Part shown: positions 55,571 to 64,000 of the stretch, piece after piece
Layout: each line of letters begins with the position of its first letter
Position numbering within the stretch: position 1 is the first letter of the stretch
DNA from: Candidatus Pelagibacter giovannonii
GTDB taxonomy: Bacteria; Pseudomonadota; Alphaproteobacteria; Pelagibacterales; Pelagibacteraceae
NCBI RefSeq assembly: GCF_012276695.1
Contig: NZ_CP038852.1
Span: forward strand, 744,001-808,000
DNA length: 64,000 nt
Reading direction: 5' to 3'
Made by a program: the position numbers and the translations under genes
Notes under the pieces: model-generated
What the model saw: the letters and a program-made list of their open reading frames with translations, nothing else
What the model was told of the DNA's origin: nothing
Database searches by the model: none

Positions 55571-56911
55571 TTAAGCTACTTTTTTTTTAGAACTTTCAGT
55601 TAATTTTCCAAAAAGACTATTTTGATTGCTGCTTGTTATTTCGACTTGCACAATTTTTCCTATGTTCTCTATATTGCCATCAAAAATTACTGATGTCATA
55701 TATTCTGTTCTGCCAAATAACTTAATTCCATCTTTCATTTTATTTTCTACTAGAACATTTAAAATTTTATTTTCAAGAGATTTATTTGTTTGTATTTGGT
55801 TATCAAATAATTTCTTCTGAATTACCTCTAATCTTTGTTTGGATTTTTTTTGATCAACTAGTTTTAAATCCGCAGCAACAGTTCCCGGTCTTGGGCTAAA
55901 AATAAACGAATATGAGTTAATAAATTTTATTTTTTCTATTAATTCCATTGTCATTTTAAAATCTTGTTCATCTTCTTCTGGGTATCCAATAATAAAATCA
56001 CTTGAAAACTCAATTTTTGAGTTAATTTTTTTAAGTTTTTCATAAATAAGCACATATTCTTCAATGCTATGCTTTCTATTCATTAGATTTAAAATTTTAT
56101 TTGATCCACTTTGCACTGGTAAATGTACTAGGGGCATCAGTTTAGATGAATTCTTATAAACATTAATCAAGTCATCTGTCATGTCCTTTGGGTGAGATGT
56201 TGTGTATCGGATTCTTTCAAGTTTATCAAAACTATCAAGTGTAATTAACAAGTCTGATATTCTGTACTCTTTGTCTTCTTCGTCATAACTGTATGCGTTT
56301 ACATTTTGCCCTAATAAAATAATTTCTTTTGCACCACTTTGAATTAATTCTTTTGCTTCATTTATGATTTGATTAAAAGGTCTGGAATATTCTGGTCCAC
56401 GAGTATAAGGCACTACGCAAAAATGACAGAATTTATCACAACCCTCTTGAATTGTTAAAAAAGAAGAAACTTTACTGTCTTTATTTTTAATTTGACTTAG
56501 ATAATTAAATTTAGAAATTGTATCAAATTCTGTTTCTTCCTCTTTTTTTTTATTTTTTAAAAAATTTAATATTGCATCATTTATTTTATGATAAGACTGT
56601 GGACCTATTACAATATCAATATAAGGCTCTCTTTTTAACATTTCTTGATTTTCAGCTTGGGCAACACAACCAGCAACAATTACAATTGGTTTTTTTTTCT
56701 CTCTAAAAATTTTTTTAACCCTTCCTATTTCATGGTAAACTTTTTCTTTTGCTTTATCTCTAATATGGCAGGTGTTTAAAAGATAACAATTCGCATCCTC
56801 ATATTTATCAGTTTTTTCAAAACCGATTTTTTTTACTGCATCAAATATACGATTTGAGTCATATTCATTCATTTGACAGCCAAAAGTTTTAATAAAAATT
56901 TTTTTCGACAT
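55571..56911 (-). CDS. miaB: tRNA-2-methylthio-N6-dimethylallyladenosine synthase MiaB
   Basis: A 446-residue radical-SAM methylthiotransferase for A37 of tRNAs reading UNN codons. The UPF0004 domain has Cys residues in FGCQMNEYDS, NTCHIRDKAKEK and AGCVAQ; the radical SAM motif is GCDKFCHFCVVPYTRG; a TRAM domain ends the protein. I take the ATG at 56911, four bases past the fur stop, over one at 56938 inside fur. Confidence 0.95.
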   Translation of the reverse strand: MSKKIFIKTFGCQMNEYDSNRIFDAVKKIGFEKTDKYEDANCYLLNTCHIRDKAKEKVYHEIGRVKKIFREKKKPIVIVAGCVAQAENQEMLKREPYIDIVIGPQSYHKINDAILNFLKNKKKEEETEFDTISKFNYLSQIKNKDSKVSSFLTIQEGCDKFCHFCVVPYTRGPEYSRPFNQIINEAKELIQSGAKEIILLGQNVNAYSYDEEDKEYRISDLLITLDSFDKLERIRYTTSHPKDMTDDLINVYKNSSKLMPLVHLPVQSGSNKILNLMNRKHSIEEYVLIYEKLKKINSKIEFSSDFIIGYPEEDEQDFKMTMELIEKIKFINSYSFIFSPRPGTVAADLKLVDQKKSKQRLEVIQKKLFDNQIQTNKSLENKILNVLVENKMKDGIKLFGRTEYMTSVIFDGNIENIGKIVQVEITSSNQNSLFGKLTESSKKKVA

Positions 56912-56915
56912 TATG

Positions 56916-57326
56916 TTAGGATTTTTTTTTAACACCATATAATTCTAATTTATGATCAACTAATCGATATCCATACTTATCTGCAATTTTCTCTTGCAAC
57001 TTTTCTATCTCTTCATCAACAAATTCAATAATTTCCCCTGATTTAACATCAATTAAATGATCATGATGTCCTTCATTTAATTCTTCGTATCTAGCTTTAC
57101 CCCCTTTGAAATCGTGTTTTGCTAAAATTCCTGACTCTTCAAAAAGTTTTACTGTTCTATATACTGTGGCAATACTTATTTTTGGATCAATCTTTGAAAC
57201 TCTATTATAAAGCTCATCTACGTCTGGATGGTCGTTCGACTCTGACATTACTTTTGCAATAATTTTTCTTTGATCTGTAAGTTTAACCCCTTTAGCCAAA
57301 CATTTTTGTTCAATATTTTCTGACAT
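56916..57326 (-). CDS. fur: Ferric uptake regulator family protein (Fur/Mur)
   Basis: A 136-residue metal-sensing repressor. The N-terminal winged helix has LTDQRKIIAKVM and ATVYRTVKLFEESG, and the metal site lies in EGHHDHLIDVKSGEIIEF. In alphaproteobacteria this branch often senses manganese (Mur). It is a second, distinct Fur-family gene besides irr at 41.2 kb. It is embedded between tsaB and miaB. Confidence 0.92.
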   Translation of the reverse strand: MSENIEQKCLAKGVKLTDQRKIIAKVMSESNDHPDVDELYNRVSKIDPKISIATVYRTVKLFEESGILAKHDFKGGKARYEELNEGHHDHLIDVKSGEIIEFVDEEIEKLQEKIADKYGYRLVDHKLELYGVKKKS

Positions 57327-57334
57327 TTTTAATT

Positions 57335-57721
57335 TTAACTTAAATAAATAGGATTAATCAAATTCTTTTTAATTTTAAATTTTTCACATAAATTGGGGAC
57401 ATCTTCGTACTTAACTTCTTCAAATCCCTTAAAATCTTCAAAACTAAAACAATAATAATTGATTTTTTTAGTTAAAAACAAAGCTTTAATTGTCGCTAAC
57501 GAATTTCTAATTCCTGCAAAACTACCTGGTCCTCTATTAACATAAATAACTTCAATTTGATCTAAAGAAGAAGAATTTACCTTTAAAAAATCATTAATTA
57601 AAATCATTAATTTTTCAAAATTAATTTTACTATTTTCATGACTACAAGTATAAATATTCCCATCAACTATGAGTGTTAAAAAAATTTTATCTCTTGTGGC
57701 GTCTACTATTAAATTTTTCAT
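57335..57721 (-). CDS. tsaB: TsaB-like t6A synthesis protein, C-terminally short
   Basis: A 128-residue ASKHA-fold protein from the ATG at 57721. DATRDKIFLTLIVDG begins the first lobe, and VNRGPGSFAGIRNSLATIKA is the family motif. E. coli TsaB is 231 residues; the second lobe is missing, which is common in small genomes but removes part of the TsaD-binding surface. It is the first gene of the fur-miaB-phoH-ybeY-lnt-metK run. The deacetylase gene on the other strand overlaps its 5' end. Confidence 0.82.
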   Translation of the reverse strand: MKNLIVDATRDKIFLTLIVDGNIYTCSHENSKINFEKLMILINDFLKVNSSSLDQIEVIYVNRGPGSFAGIRNSLATIKALFLTKKINYYCFSFEDFKGFEEVKYEDVPNLCEKFKIKKNLINPIYLS

Positions 57722-58727
57722 TATAATAATGTTATTTGCCATTAATTCTAAAGCAGAAGAAAATAATATCAAATATTATTCTGAAGATAGCGGCATTCTT
57801 TCTTTAATGTATCACCGATTTGATGAAAATAAGTATCCTTCAACAAATATACGAATGGATATTTTCAAAGAACAAATGTCCATAATAGATACCTTAAATT
57901 ACAAATTTTATGACCCGCAATATTTGCAAAAAAAATTTAATATTGCAAAAAATAATAAAGAAATACTTATTACTATAGACGATGCATTCTTATCTTTTTA
58001 TAAAATTGCATGGCCATATTTAAAAAGTAAGAAAATTCCTTTTATTTTATTTGTTTCAACTGAAGCTGTAGGTAAAAATGGATATATGAGTTGGGAGCAA
58101 ATACAAGAAATAGAGAAACAGCCATTTGCTTACATTGGTAATCATTCACATTCACACGGTTATTTAGTTGATTTAGAAACTGAAAATTTCATATCCGATA
58201 TTAATACTTCAATTGAAATTTTTAACCAGCACTTAGGTTATAACCCAATTTTTTTTTCATATCCATTTGGTGAATATAGCAAAACTATCAAGGATTTTAT
58301 TTCCAAAAATTTTACTTTTGCTTTTGGTCAACATTCTGGTGTTATTGATGTTAATAAAGATCCTCATGAATTACCTAGATTTCCAATTAATGAAAAATAT
58401 GGTGACCTAGAAAGATTTAAATTTTTAGTTAATCTTAGTCCCCTTCAATACAAGTCCTTAAGCCCCGAAGATAAATATATTACAGATAATAATCCACCAA
58501 AGCTATCTGTTGAATTTTTTGAAAATCAAAAAAATATAAAAAAAATTAATTGTTTTTCTGATGAGGGCAATAAATGGGATAAGTCAAATATTACTTTTAA
58601 TAAAAATATAATGGAATTAAACTTTAGAGAAAAATTTACATTCAGAAGAGGTAGGGTTAATTGCTCACTTAACGATAATGGAATATGGAGATGGTTTGGT
58701 GTTCAATTTTCAGTGAACCAAAATTAG
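57669..58727 (+). CDS. Exported polysaccharide deacetylase-family protein
   Basis: A 352-residue NodB-homology protein. Residues 1-29 are a signal peptide (VKK, hydrophobic core, SKA|EE). TIDDA gives the metal/base Asp pair and NHSHSHG the H-x3-H metal motif; PFGEY is motif 3. It would remove acetyl groups from a periplasmic glycan. The start at 57669 makes a 53-bp divergent overlap with tsaB, but a later ATG at 57729 would lose the signal peptide. It overlaps the Bax-like gene by 4 bp. Confidence 0.87.
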   Translation: MSVKKILSLVASTIKFFIIIMLFAINSKAEENNIKYYSEDSGILSLMYHRFDENKYPSTNIRMDIFKEQMSIIDTLNYKFYDPQYLQKKFNIAKNNKEILITIDDAFLSFYKIAWPYLKSKKIPFILFVSTEAVGKNGYMSWEQIQEIEKQPFAYIGNHSHSHGYLVDLETENFISDINTSIEIFNQHLGYNPIFFSYPFGEYSKTIKDFISKNFTFAFGQHSGVIDVNKDPHELPRFPINEKYGDLERFKFLVNLSPLQYKSLSPEDKYITDNNPPKLSVEFFENQKNIKKINCFSDEGNKWDKSNITFNKNIMELNFREKFTFRRGRVNCSLNDNGIWRWFGVQFSVNQN

Positions 58728-59836
58728 ATTAAACTTTTTAAATCCTTGCTTGATGGCAATAACCTCGCATCATCAAAATCTGTTAAATTATTTTGTCTTA
58801 TAATTTGTTGTAAAATTTTAACATACTCTTTTCCTGTCTCTGCATATTTATCTAGGTATTCAGTAAGAATCATACTATCTAATTCTTTTTCTTCGTCTCT
58901 CAATTCGGCTCTTGCACTTCTAAAATTTTTATAAGATGAGTGTGTATTCAAATTTCTTTGATAAGCTTTTACAGACGCTTGTAAAACCTTAAATCTCATA
59001 ACTTTATGTGTACTATTATCTTCTGCATCAGCTGGTTTTATTCCTTTTCCACTCCACGTCCATTGACCAAATAATGCATTTCCTTCTTGGGCAAATCTTG
59101 ATGTTCCCCAACCGGTTTCCTTTGCTGCCTGGGCAATAGCCATTGAAGCAGGCACTTCATCCATTCTAATTTTTAATGTAGATAAATCGTTATTTACAAC
59201 TCCATATTGTTTGAATTTCACATTCAGCCACTCTTGTTCTGCTTTTGTATTTTTGTTTTTATTTAAAATACTAAAGAGTTTCATTCTATCTAGTTTGATA
59301 CTATTATTTTCGTCAATAATTAAAGGCAAAACTATCTGGATAAAAAGCTCTTTTCTTTTTTTAACATTTTCTATTTTTACAATCTCTTTTGGTAGTAAAT
59401 CTAAGCTTATAGGTTTTACTAATTTATTTTTTCTAACATCCTTTAAATTATAATTTGTTGATTTAAAAAGTTCTTGAATTGTTGCGGCACTTAATAGTAC
59501 GGCGTCTGATGGCTGTTCATCAAATGTTAAGATATCTTCATATAAAAAATTTTTATTTAATTTTTCGTCTAGTTTTATAGTTTTATTTTCTAATAATTTT
59601 TTTAAATTATTTTTTGAATTATTTTCATAGTCTTTAGAAAATATTGTTTTTTCTTTTGTAAGATTGATAGCTAGTGGAGCTATGAAAAAAAATGATATAA
59701 TAATCAAACTTGATAAAAAGGTTCTTGAAAGATTATCTAGACCACTTTCTTGTGGTTTAATTTTCTTTTTTTTAAGAATAAATCCCTTTTTATGTAAATA
59801 TTTCTTTATTTCAAAAATTGAATATTTTTTTTGCAT
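58724..59836 (-). CDS. Bax-like glucosaminidase-domain membrane protein
   Basis: A 370-residue protein with one N-terminal membrane helix (about 37-57) and a C-terminal glucosaminidase domain (about 220-360): VPASMAIAQAAKETGWGTSRFAQEGN with catalytic Glu in KETGWG, then NALFGQWTW. It matches the Bax/FlgJ-like N-acetylglucosaminidase group that trims peptidoglycan. Its convergent neighbour is a polysaccharide deacetylase, another envelope glycan enzyme. Charged linker residues between 60 and 200 are of unknown role. Confidence 0.87.
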   Translation of the reverse strand: MQKKYSIFEIKKYLHKKGFILKKKKIKPQESGLDNLSRTFLSSLIIISFFFIAPLAINLTKEKTIFSKDYENNSKNNLKKLLENKTIKLDEKLNKNFLYEDILTFDEQPSDAVLLSAATIQELFKSTNYNLKDVRKNKLVKPISLDLLPKEIVKIENVKKRKELFIQIVLPLIIDENNSIKLDRMKLFSILNKNKNTKAEQEWLNVKFKQYGVVNNDLSTLKIRMDEVPASMAIAQAAKETGWGTSRFAQEGNALFGQWTWSGKGIKPADAEDNSTHKVMRFKVLQASVKAYQRNLNTHSSYKNFRSARAELRDEEKELDSMILTEYLDKYAETGKEYVKILQQIIRQNNLTDFDDARLLPSSKDLKSLI

Positions 59837-59838
59837 AT

Positions 59839-60381
59839 CTATATTGCAACTACTTCTTTTACCTCAGGTAAATAATGACACAAAAGGTTTTGTACGCCTT
59901 GTTTTAAGGTCATTGTTGAGCTTGGACAGCCAGAACAGCTTCCTTGCAATTCTACCTTAACAATTCCATCTTTAAATTCTTTAAACTTTATATCACCTCC
60001 ATCTTTTGCAACAGCTGGCCTAATCTTTGATTCTAAAATACTTATAATTTTTTTTTCAATTTCAGTGTGTTCTTCTTTTTTTTCTTTAAGCAACTCACTG
60101 CCAATCACAAACATTTCTCCTGTTGAATAAAAATCATTAATTAGTGAAATAGCTATATGTTTAATATCTTCCCAATTTACTTCTTCATTTTTATTTATTG
60201 ATATGAAATCTTTTCCTAAAAATACGCCTGTTACTCCATTAATTGATAAAACATTTCTTACCAATTCGTTGTCAGTTTCCTCTTTTTTTGTGACTTCAAA
60301 TGAGCCATTATTGGAAACAGTCTTTCCAGGTAAAAACTTAAGTGAATTAGGGTTCGGTGTTACTTCAGTTTGAACAAACAT
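59839..60381 (-). CDS. nfuA: NfuA-type Fe-S carrier protein
   Basis: A 180-residue protein: an Nfu_N domain (about 1-85, TEVTPNPNSLKFLPG start) then a NifU C-terminal domain whose GSCSGCPSSTMTLK holds the CxxC that binds a bridging [4Fe-4S] cluster. It passes clusters to targets such as MiaB or LipA. The N-terminal half is the eukaryote/alphaproteobacterial Nfu type. It follows trpS and precedes the Bax-like gene by 2 bases. Confidence 0.93.
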   Translation of the reverse strand: MFVQTEVTPNPNSLKFLPGKTVSNNGSFEVTKKEETDNELVRNVLSINGVTGVFLGKDFISINKNEEVNWEDIKHIAISLINDFYSTGEMFVIGSELLKEKKEEHTEIEKKIISILESKIRPAVAKDGGDIKFKEFKDGIVKVELQGSCSGCPSSTMTLKQGVQNLLCHYLPEVKEVVAI

Positions 60382-60436
60382 ATATTTATATATAAAGATA
60401 AATGTCTAAATTTAAACCAATTAATAAATATTTTGA

Positions 60437-61438
60437 TTAAAAACCTACTAGTTCCTTCATTTTTTTCATCTTTTTTGAGGCAATTTTGTCTGCTTTATCA
60501 GATCCTTCTAATAAAACTGAGTCTAAGAAATTTATATCTTCTAATAATTTTTTAATTTCTTGTGATATTGGCATAATTCTTTCAATTAGAATTTCTGATA
60601 ATTGCTCTTTAAATTCTGAAAAGTTTTTTCCATTTAATTCCATTAAGGATTTTTCTAAATTTTGATTTTTTAAACTTGAATAAATCCCCAATAAATTTTC
60701 TGCTTCTGGTCTCTCTGTTAGATTGTCAATTACACTTGGCAAAGGTAATGGATCTGTTTTAGCTTTTTTTATTTTATTTATTATTTGATCTTTATCATCT
60801 GTAAGGTTAATTCTACTTAAATCTGATGGATCTGACTTGCTCATTTTTTTTATTCCATCTTTGAGACTCATTATTCTTGAAAATTGTTTTTGAATTAATG
60901 GCTCTGGTACTTTCAAAAAATCCATTACATCAAAATCATTATTAAACTTTTGAGCAATATCTCTACAAAGTTCTAGATGTTGTTTTTGATCATTTCCAAC
61001 CGGAACATGAGTTGCATCATAAAGTAAAATATCTGCAGCCATCAAGACTGGGTATGAATAAAGACCAATGCTAGCTTTTTCTTTATCTTTTCCGGCTTTT
61101 TCCTTAAATTGTGTCATCCTATTAAGCCAACCCATTCTTGAAACACAACTCAAAATCCAAGCCGCTTCTGAGTGTGCTGAAACCATTGATTGGTTAAAAA
61201 TTATGCTTTGTGCCGGATCAATTCCACACGCAATAAATGTAGCTACGGTCTCTCTTATATTTTTTTTTAATTTTTTTGGGTCTTGTTTAACTGTTATAGC
61301 ATGAAGATCCACAACACAAAAAATGCATTCATTTTCTTTTTCATTTTGGAGTTCTACAAAGTTCTTGATTGCACCCAGATAGTTTCCTAGATGAAGGTTT
61401 CCTGTGGGCTGGACTCCTGAAAAAATTTTTTTACTCAT
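60437..61438 (-). CDS. trpS: Tryptophanyl-tRNA synthetase
   Basis: A 333-residue class I synthetase. The HIGH motif appears as [11 protein letters not shown] and KMSKS as [20 protein letters not shown] is the tryptophan-binding motif. Its length is normal. It starts 2 bases after murJ and is likely cotranscribed. Confidence 0.97.
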   Translation of the reverse strand: MSKKIFSGVQPTGNLHLGNYLGAIKNFVELQNEKENECIFCVVDLHAITVKQDPKKLKKNIRETVATFIACGIDPAQSIIFNQSMVSAHSEAAWILSCVSRMGWLNRMTQFKEKAGKDKEKASIGLYSYPVLMAADILLYDATHVPVGNDQKQHLELCRDIAQKFNNDFDVMDFLKVPEPLIQKQFSRIMSLKDGIKKMSKSDPSDLSRINLTDDKDQIINKIKKAKTDPLPLPSVIDNLTERPEAENLLGIYSSLKNQNLEKSLMELNGKNFSEFKEQLSEILIERIMPISQEIKKLLEDINFLDSVLLEGSDKADKIASKKMKKMKELVGF

Positions 61439-61440
61439 GA

Positions 61441-62967
61441 CTAATAGTTTAAATTAATATCACTTCTTTTAAAAGCCTTGATTAAAATTGCAATTACAAG
61501 ATAAAATATTAACCCTAATACAATTGTACCAATTAAATAAATAGCTTTAAAGCTTGCCCCATAAAGCAACTTGTCATTAAAAAAATGAATTATATAGTTA
61601 AAGAATATACTCATTAACACTGAAGCTGATAAAATCTTAACTAACCTATTTAAAAATACTAAATTAAAACTGAATAATTTTTTTCTTTTTAAAAAAATAA
61701 ATAATAAAATAGCGTTAAACCAGGATGATATAGTGGTTGCTATAGGTATAATTATAAACCCAACTTCCTTGAAAAAAACTACACTAATAAACACATTTAA
61801 CAAAACAGAAATTAAAGAAATATAAAAAGGCACCTTTGTATTATGTCGTGCGAAAAAAAAAGCAGAAAAAACTTTAATTAGAGAAAAGGCTGGTAACCCA
61901 ATTGCAAAATAGAACAAAGCTTTTGCTGAGTTTACAACGCTTAATTCATCGAAAGAACCATATCCAAATAAAGAAGATATAATTTCTTCAGAAGCAATGA
62001 GTAGTGCTAGTGCTGCTGGGATACTTAAAAATAAACTTAGTTCTAGAGCTTTATTTTGAATCAGATTTATTTTTTCTTTTTTATTACTTTGAACATACTT
62101 TGAAAGTTGAGGGAGTATTACTGTTCCTATTGCAATTCCTGCAATAGCAAGATTTATTTGATAAATTCTATCCGCATAATAAAGATAAGACACTGCGCTA
62201 GCTTGAAAAGATGCAATGATTGTCCCTACTAAAATATTTATCTGCGTAACGCCAGAGGAAAAAATGCTAGGAAGTAATTTTTTAAAAAATAGTTTAACTT
62301 TATTGTCAATCTTAAATGACAAATTAATTCTAGGATAAAAGTATTTTTTTACAAAAAAATATAAAAAAATAAGCTGTAAGATGCCTGAGATAGTTACCGC
62401 ATAAGACATATAATATACCAATTGATCATTTAAAATTTTTCCGAAAGTCAATACTCCAATTAAAAGAATGTTCAAAATTATAGGTGCAGCCGAAGCTATA
62501 GCAAATTTATTATGTGAATTTAAAATGGCAGAAAAAAAAGATGCCAAACTAATAAACATTAAAAAAGGGAAAGTAATTCTTGTCAGAGTTATAGCTAATT
62601 CCATTTTTTGATAATCACCTTCAAAACCTGGTGCTATCAAAAAGACAAATATTGGCATCATCATCTCAATAACAAGGACTAAAAAAAATAACCCTATTAT
62701 CAGTAATGTAAAAATATTATTTGCAAATTTTTGTGATTTTTTTTTATTATCTAATATTGATGAATAGCTGGGCACAAACGCTGCATTAAATGTTCCTTCT
62801 GAAAATAGTCGTCTAAATGTATTAGGTATCCTGAATGCCACGAAGAAGGCATCTGCTAACGGGCCTGCACCTAGAAACACAGCTATTAATATATCTCTTA
62901 GGTAACCCAATAATCTGCTTATTATTGTAAAAAAACTAAATGTGCCTGTTGACTTAATTAGGTTCAT
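61441..62967 (-). CDS. murJ: Lipid II flippase MurJ
   Basis: A 508-residue polytopic MATE-like protein, about 14 helices, that flips lipid II for peptidoglycan synthesis. [17 protein letters not shown] at the N-terminus and [19 protein letters not shown] (MviN signature with Arg residues) are conserved. It is upstream of trpS in one transcript and divergent from maeB. Confidence 0.95.
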   Translation of the reverse strand: MNLIKSTGTFSFFTIISRLLGYLRDILIAVFLGAGPLADAFFVAFRIPNTFRRLFSEGTFNAAFVPSYSSILDNKKKSQKFANNIFTLLIIGLFFLVLVIEMMMPIFVFLIAPGFEGDYQKMELAITLTRITFPFLMFISLASFFSAILNSHNKFAIASAAPIILNILLIGVLTFGKILNDQLVYYMSYAVTISGILQLIFLYFFVKKYFYPRINLSFKIDNKVKLFFKKLLPSIFSSGVTQINILVGTIIASFQASAVSYLYYADRIYQINLAIAGIAIGTVILPQLSKYVQSNKKEKINLIQNKALELSLFLSIPAALALLIASEEIISSLFGYGSFDELSVVNSAKALFYFAIGLPAFSLIKVFSAFFFARHNTKVPFYISLISVLLNVFISVVFFKEVGFIIIPIATTISSWFNAILLFIFLKRKKLFSFNLVFLNRLVKILSASVLMSIFFNYIIHFFNDKLLYGASFKAIYLIGTIVLGLIFYLVIAILIKAFKRSDINLNY

Positions 62968-63017
62968 AAATCATATTAGTCTTAAATTCGCTCCATTTGT
63001 ATACCTAATTAACATAA

Positions 63018-64000
63018 ATGAAAAAAACTAAAATAGACCATTACACTGATAAGGAAGCTTTAGATTTCCACAGCAAGAATAAACCTGGAAAAATTGAGAT
63101 CAATTCTTCTAAACCAATGACTACAAAAAGAGATTTGGCACTAGCCTATTCTCCAGGTGTTGCTGTGCCGGTGCAAGCAATTGCTGATAACCCGGAAACT
63201 GCCTATGACTATACATCTAAAGGAAATTTAGTTGCAGTCATAAGTAATGGCTCAGCTATTTTAGGAATGGGTAATTTAGGAGCACTAGCATCTAAACCTG
63301 TAATGGAAGGAAAAGCAGTTTTATTTAAAAGATTTGCTGACATAGATTCTATTGACCTAGAAATTGACTCGCAAGACTCTGATGAAATTATTAATAGTAT
63401 CAAAAACTTTGCCTGTAGTTTTGGTGGTATTAATTTAGAAGATATTGCTGCTCCTGATTGTTTTGTAATTGAAGAAAAATTAAAAGAGATTTTAGATATT
63501 CCTGTTTTTCATGATGATCAGCATGGTACTGCAATTATTACAACTGCTGCATTAATTAATGCCTTAGATATATCTAATAAATCGATAAAAAAAATTAAAG
63601 TTGTTGTGAATGGTGCTGGTGCATCAGCAATGGCTTGTGCTAATTTATTTAAAAATAGCGGTGTACCTCAAAAAAATATAATTATGGTGGATAGATCTGG
63701 AGTAATCTATCGAGGCAGAAAAGGATTAAACCAATGGAAATCCTCTCATGCTATTGAAACAAAACACAGAACATTAGATGAAGCCATTAATGGTGCTGAT
63801 GTTTTTTTAGGGCTTTCTGCGAAAGGTGCTCTTTCCAAAGATATGGTGAAGAAAATGGCAAAAGATCCTATAATTTTTGCTTGTGCTAACCCTGACCCCG
63901 AAATTACACCTGAAGAAATACAGGAAGTTAGGGATGATGCTATTATTGCTACTGGAAGATCAGATTATCCCAACCAAGTAAATAATTTAATTGGGTTTCC
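63018..64000 (+). CDS. maeB: NADP-dependent malic enzyme, N-terminal part (runs off right edge)
   Basis: Opens with ATG at 63018 and remains open for 327 codons to the edge. Oxidative decarboxylation of malate to pyruvate. The catalytic Tyr region is LALAYSPGVAVP, Lys in SKPVMEGKAVLFK, the metal motif is FHDDQHGTAI, and the NADP loop is NGAGASAMACA. The bacterial MaeB type normally carries a C-terminal phosphotransacetylase-like domain, which would lie beyond the window and cannot be checked. Confidence 0.95.
   Translation, partial: MKKTKIDHYTDKEALDFHSKNKPGKIEINSSKPMTTKRDLALAYSPGVAVPVQAIADNPETAYDYTSKGNLVAVISNGSAILGMGNLGALASKPVMEGKAVLFKRFADIDSIDLEIDSQDSDEIINSIKNFACSFGGINLEDIAAPDCFVIEEKLKEILDIPVFHDDQHGTAIITTAALINALDISNKSIKKIKVVVNGAGASAMACANLFKNSGVPQKNIIMVDRSGVIYRGRKGLNQWKSSHAIETKHRTLDEAINGADVFLGLSAKGALSKDMVKKMAKDPIIFACANPDPEITPEEIQEVRDDAIIATGRSDYPNQVNNLIGF

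Noticed and set aside
1..64000. CRISPR arrays, insertion sequences, prophage or toxin-antitoxin loci
   Set aside because: No spaced direct repeats, transposase, integrase or phage genes found on either strand.

Overview
The window is dense, very AT-rich (about 70 % A+T by eye) chromosomal DNA from a streamlined alphaproteobacterium, almost certainly the SAR11 clade (Candidatus Pelagibacter or a close relative). Evidence: spacers of a few bases or ATGA/TAATG overlaps between most genes, no insertion sequence, prophage, CRISPR array or obvious foreign island, alphaproteobacterial neighbourhoods (irr next to fabA-fabB-fabI; mutM-rpsT-dnaA-dnaN beside ubiE-ubiB-coaBC-dut), and a cupin DMSP lyase whose metal and catalytic residues fall at exactly the numbers I recall for Pelagibacter DddK. 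Nearly all of it is core housekeeping DNA. The novelty lies in small genes, leaders and domain architecture rather than in an accessory system.

Layout. 1-193: start of a glycosyltransferase running off the left edge. 0.2-7.8 kb: an alpha/beta hydrolase facing a gltD-gltB-SDR operon (GOGAT). 8-15.3 kb: uppP, a DMT permease, pyruvate dehydrogenase (aceE with an extra lipoyl domain, and aceF) and a thiolase. 15.3-20.4 kb: tRNA-Arg, a possible 32-residue membrane peptide, a PaaI thioesterase, a Suv3-like RNA helicase, TerB, 7Fe ferredoxin, CarD with a lysine tail, and a convergent 29-residue Lys/Ala peptide gene sharing a two-way terminator. 20.5-26 kb: acyl-CoA ligase, tRNA-Leu, yqaA-dsbB-coq7, HNH nuclease, esterase, HIG1 protein, TlpA. 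26-29.5 kb: argH, an LptM-like lipoprotein, lysA, plsC. 29.5-33.6 kb: dnaN, dnaA, a 404-bp spacer (candidate origin or structured RNA), rpsT, mutM. 33.6-38.7 kb: ubiE-ubiB-coaBC-dut-moeB/thiF-SH3. 38.7-44.7 kb: DUF3501, an Fe-S CCG protein, rubrerythrin, irr, divergent fabABI, dddK. 44.8-51.3 kb: nusA-infB-rbfA-rpsO-pnp. 51.4-57.7 kb: tsaB-fur-miaB-phoH-ybeY-lnt-metK. 57.7-64 kb: polysaccharide deacetylase, Bax-like glucosaminidase, nfu, trpS, murJ and the start of malic enzyme.

How it fits together. GOGAT, ArgH and LysA serve nitrogen assimilation and amino-acid synthesis. PDH, thiolase, acyl-CoA ligase, FabABI and PlsC link pyruvate and acetyl-CoA to lipids. UppP, MurJ, Lnt, the LptM-like lipoprotein and two wall enzymes serve the envelope. 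UbiE, UbiB, Coq7 and DsbB share the quinone pool. An iron/peroxide module (Irr with candidate operators, rubrerythrin, Fe-S protein, DUF3501) and DddK (DMSP to DMS plus acrylate) are the ecologically distinctive parts. The most interesting non-textbook signals are the lipoyl-E1 fusion, the 29-residue basic peptide with its 5' hairpin, an intrinsic terminator directly before the nusA ribosome-binding site, Irr-type palindromes in the rubrerythrin and irr/fabA promoters, and the oversized rpsT-dnaA spacer.
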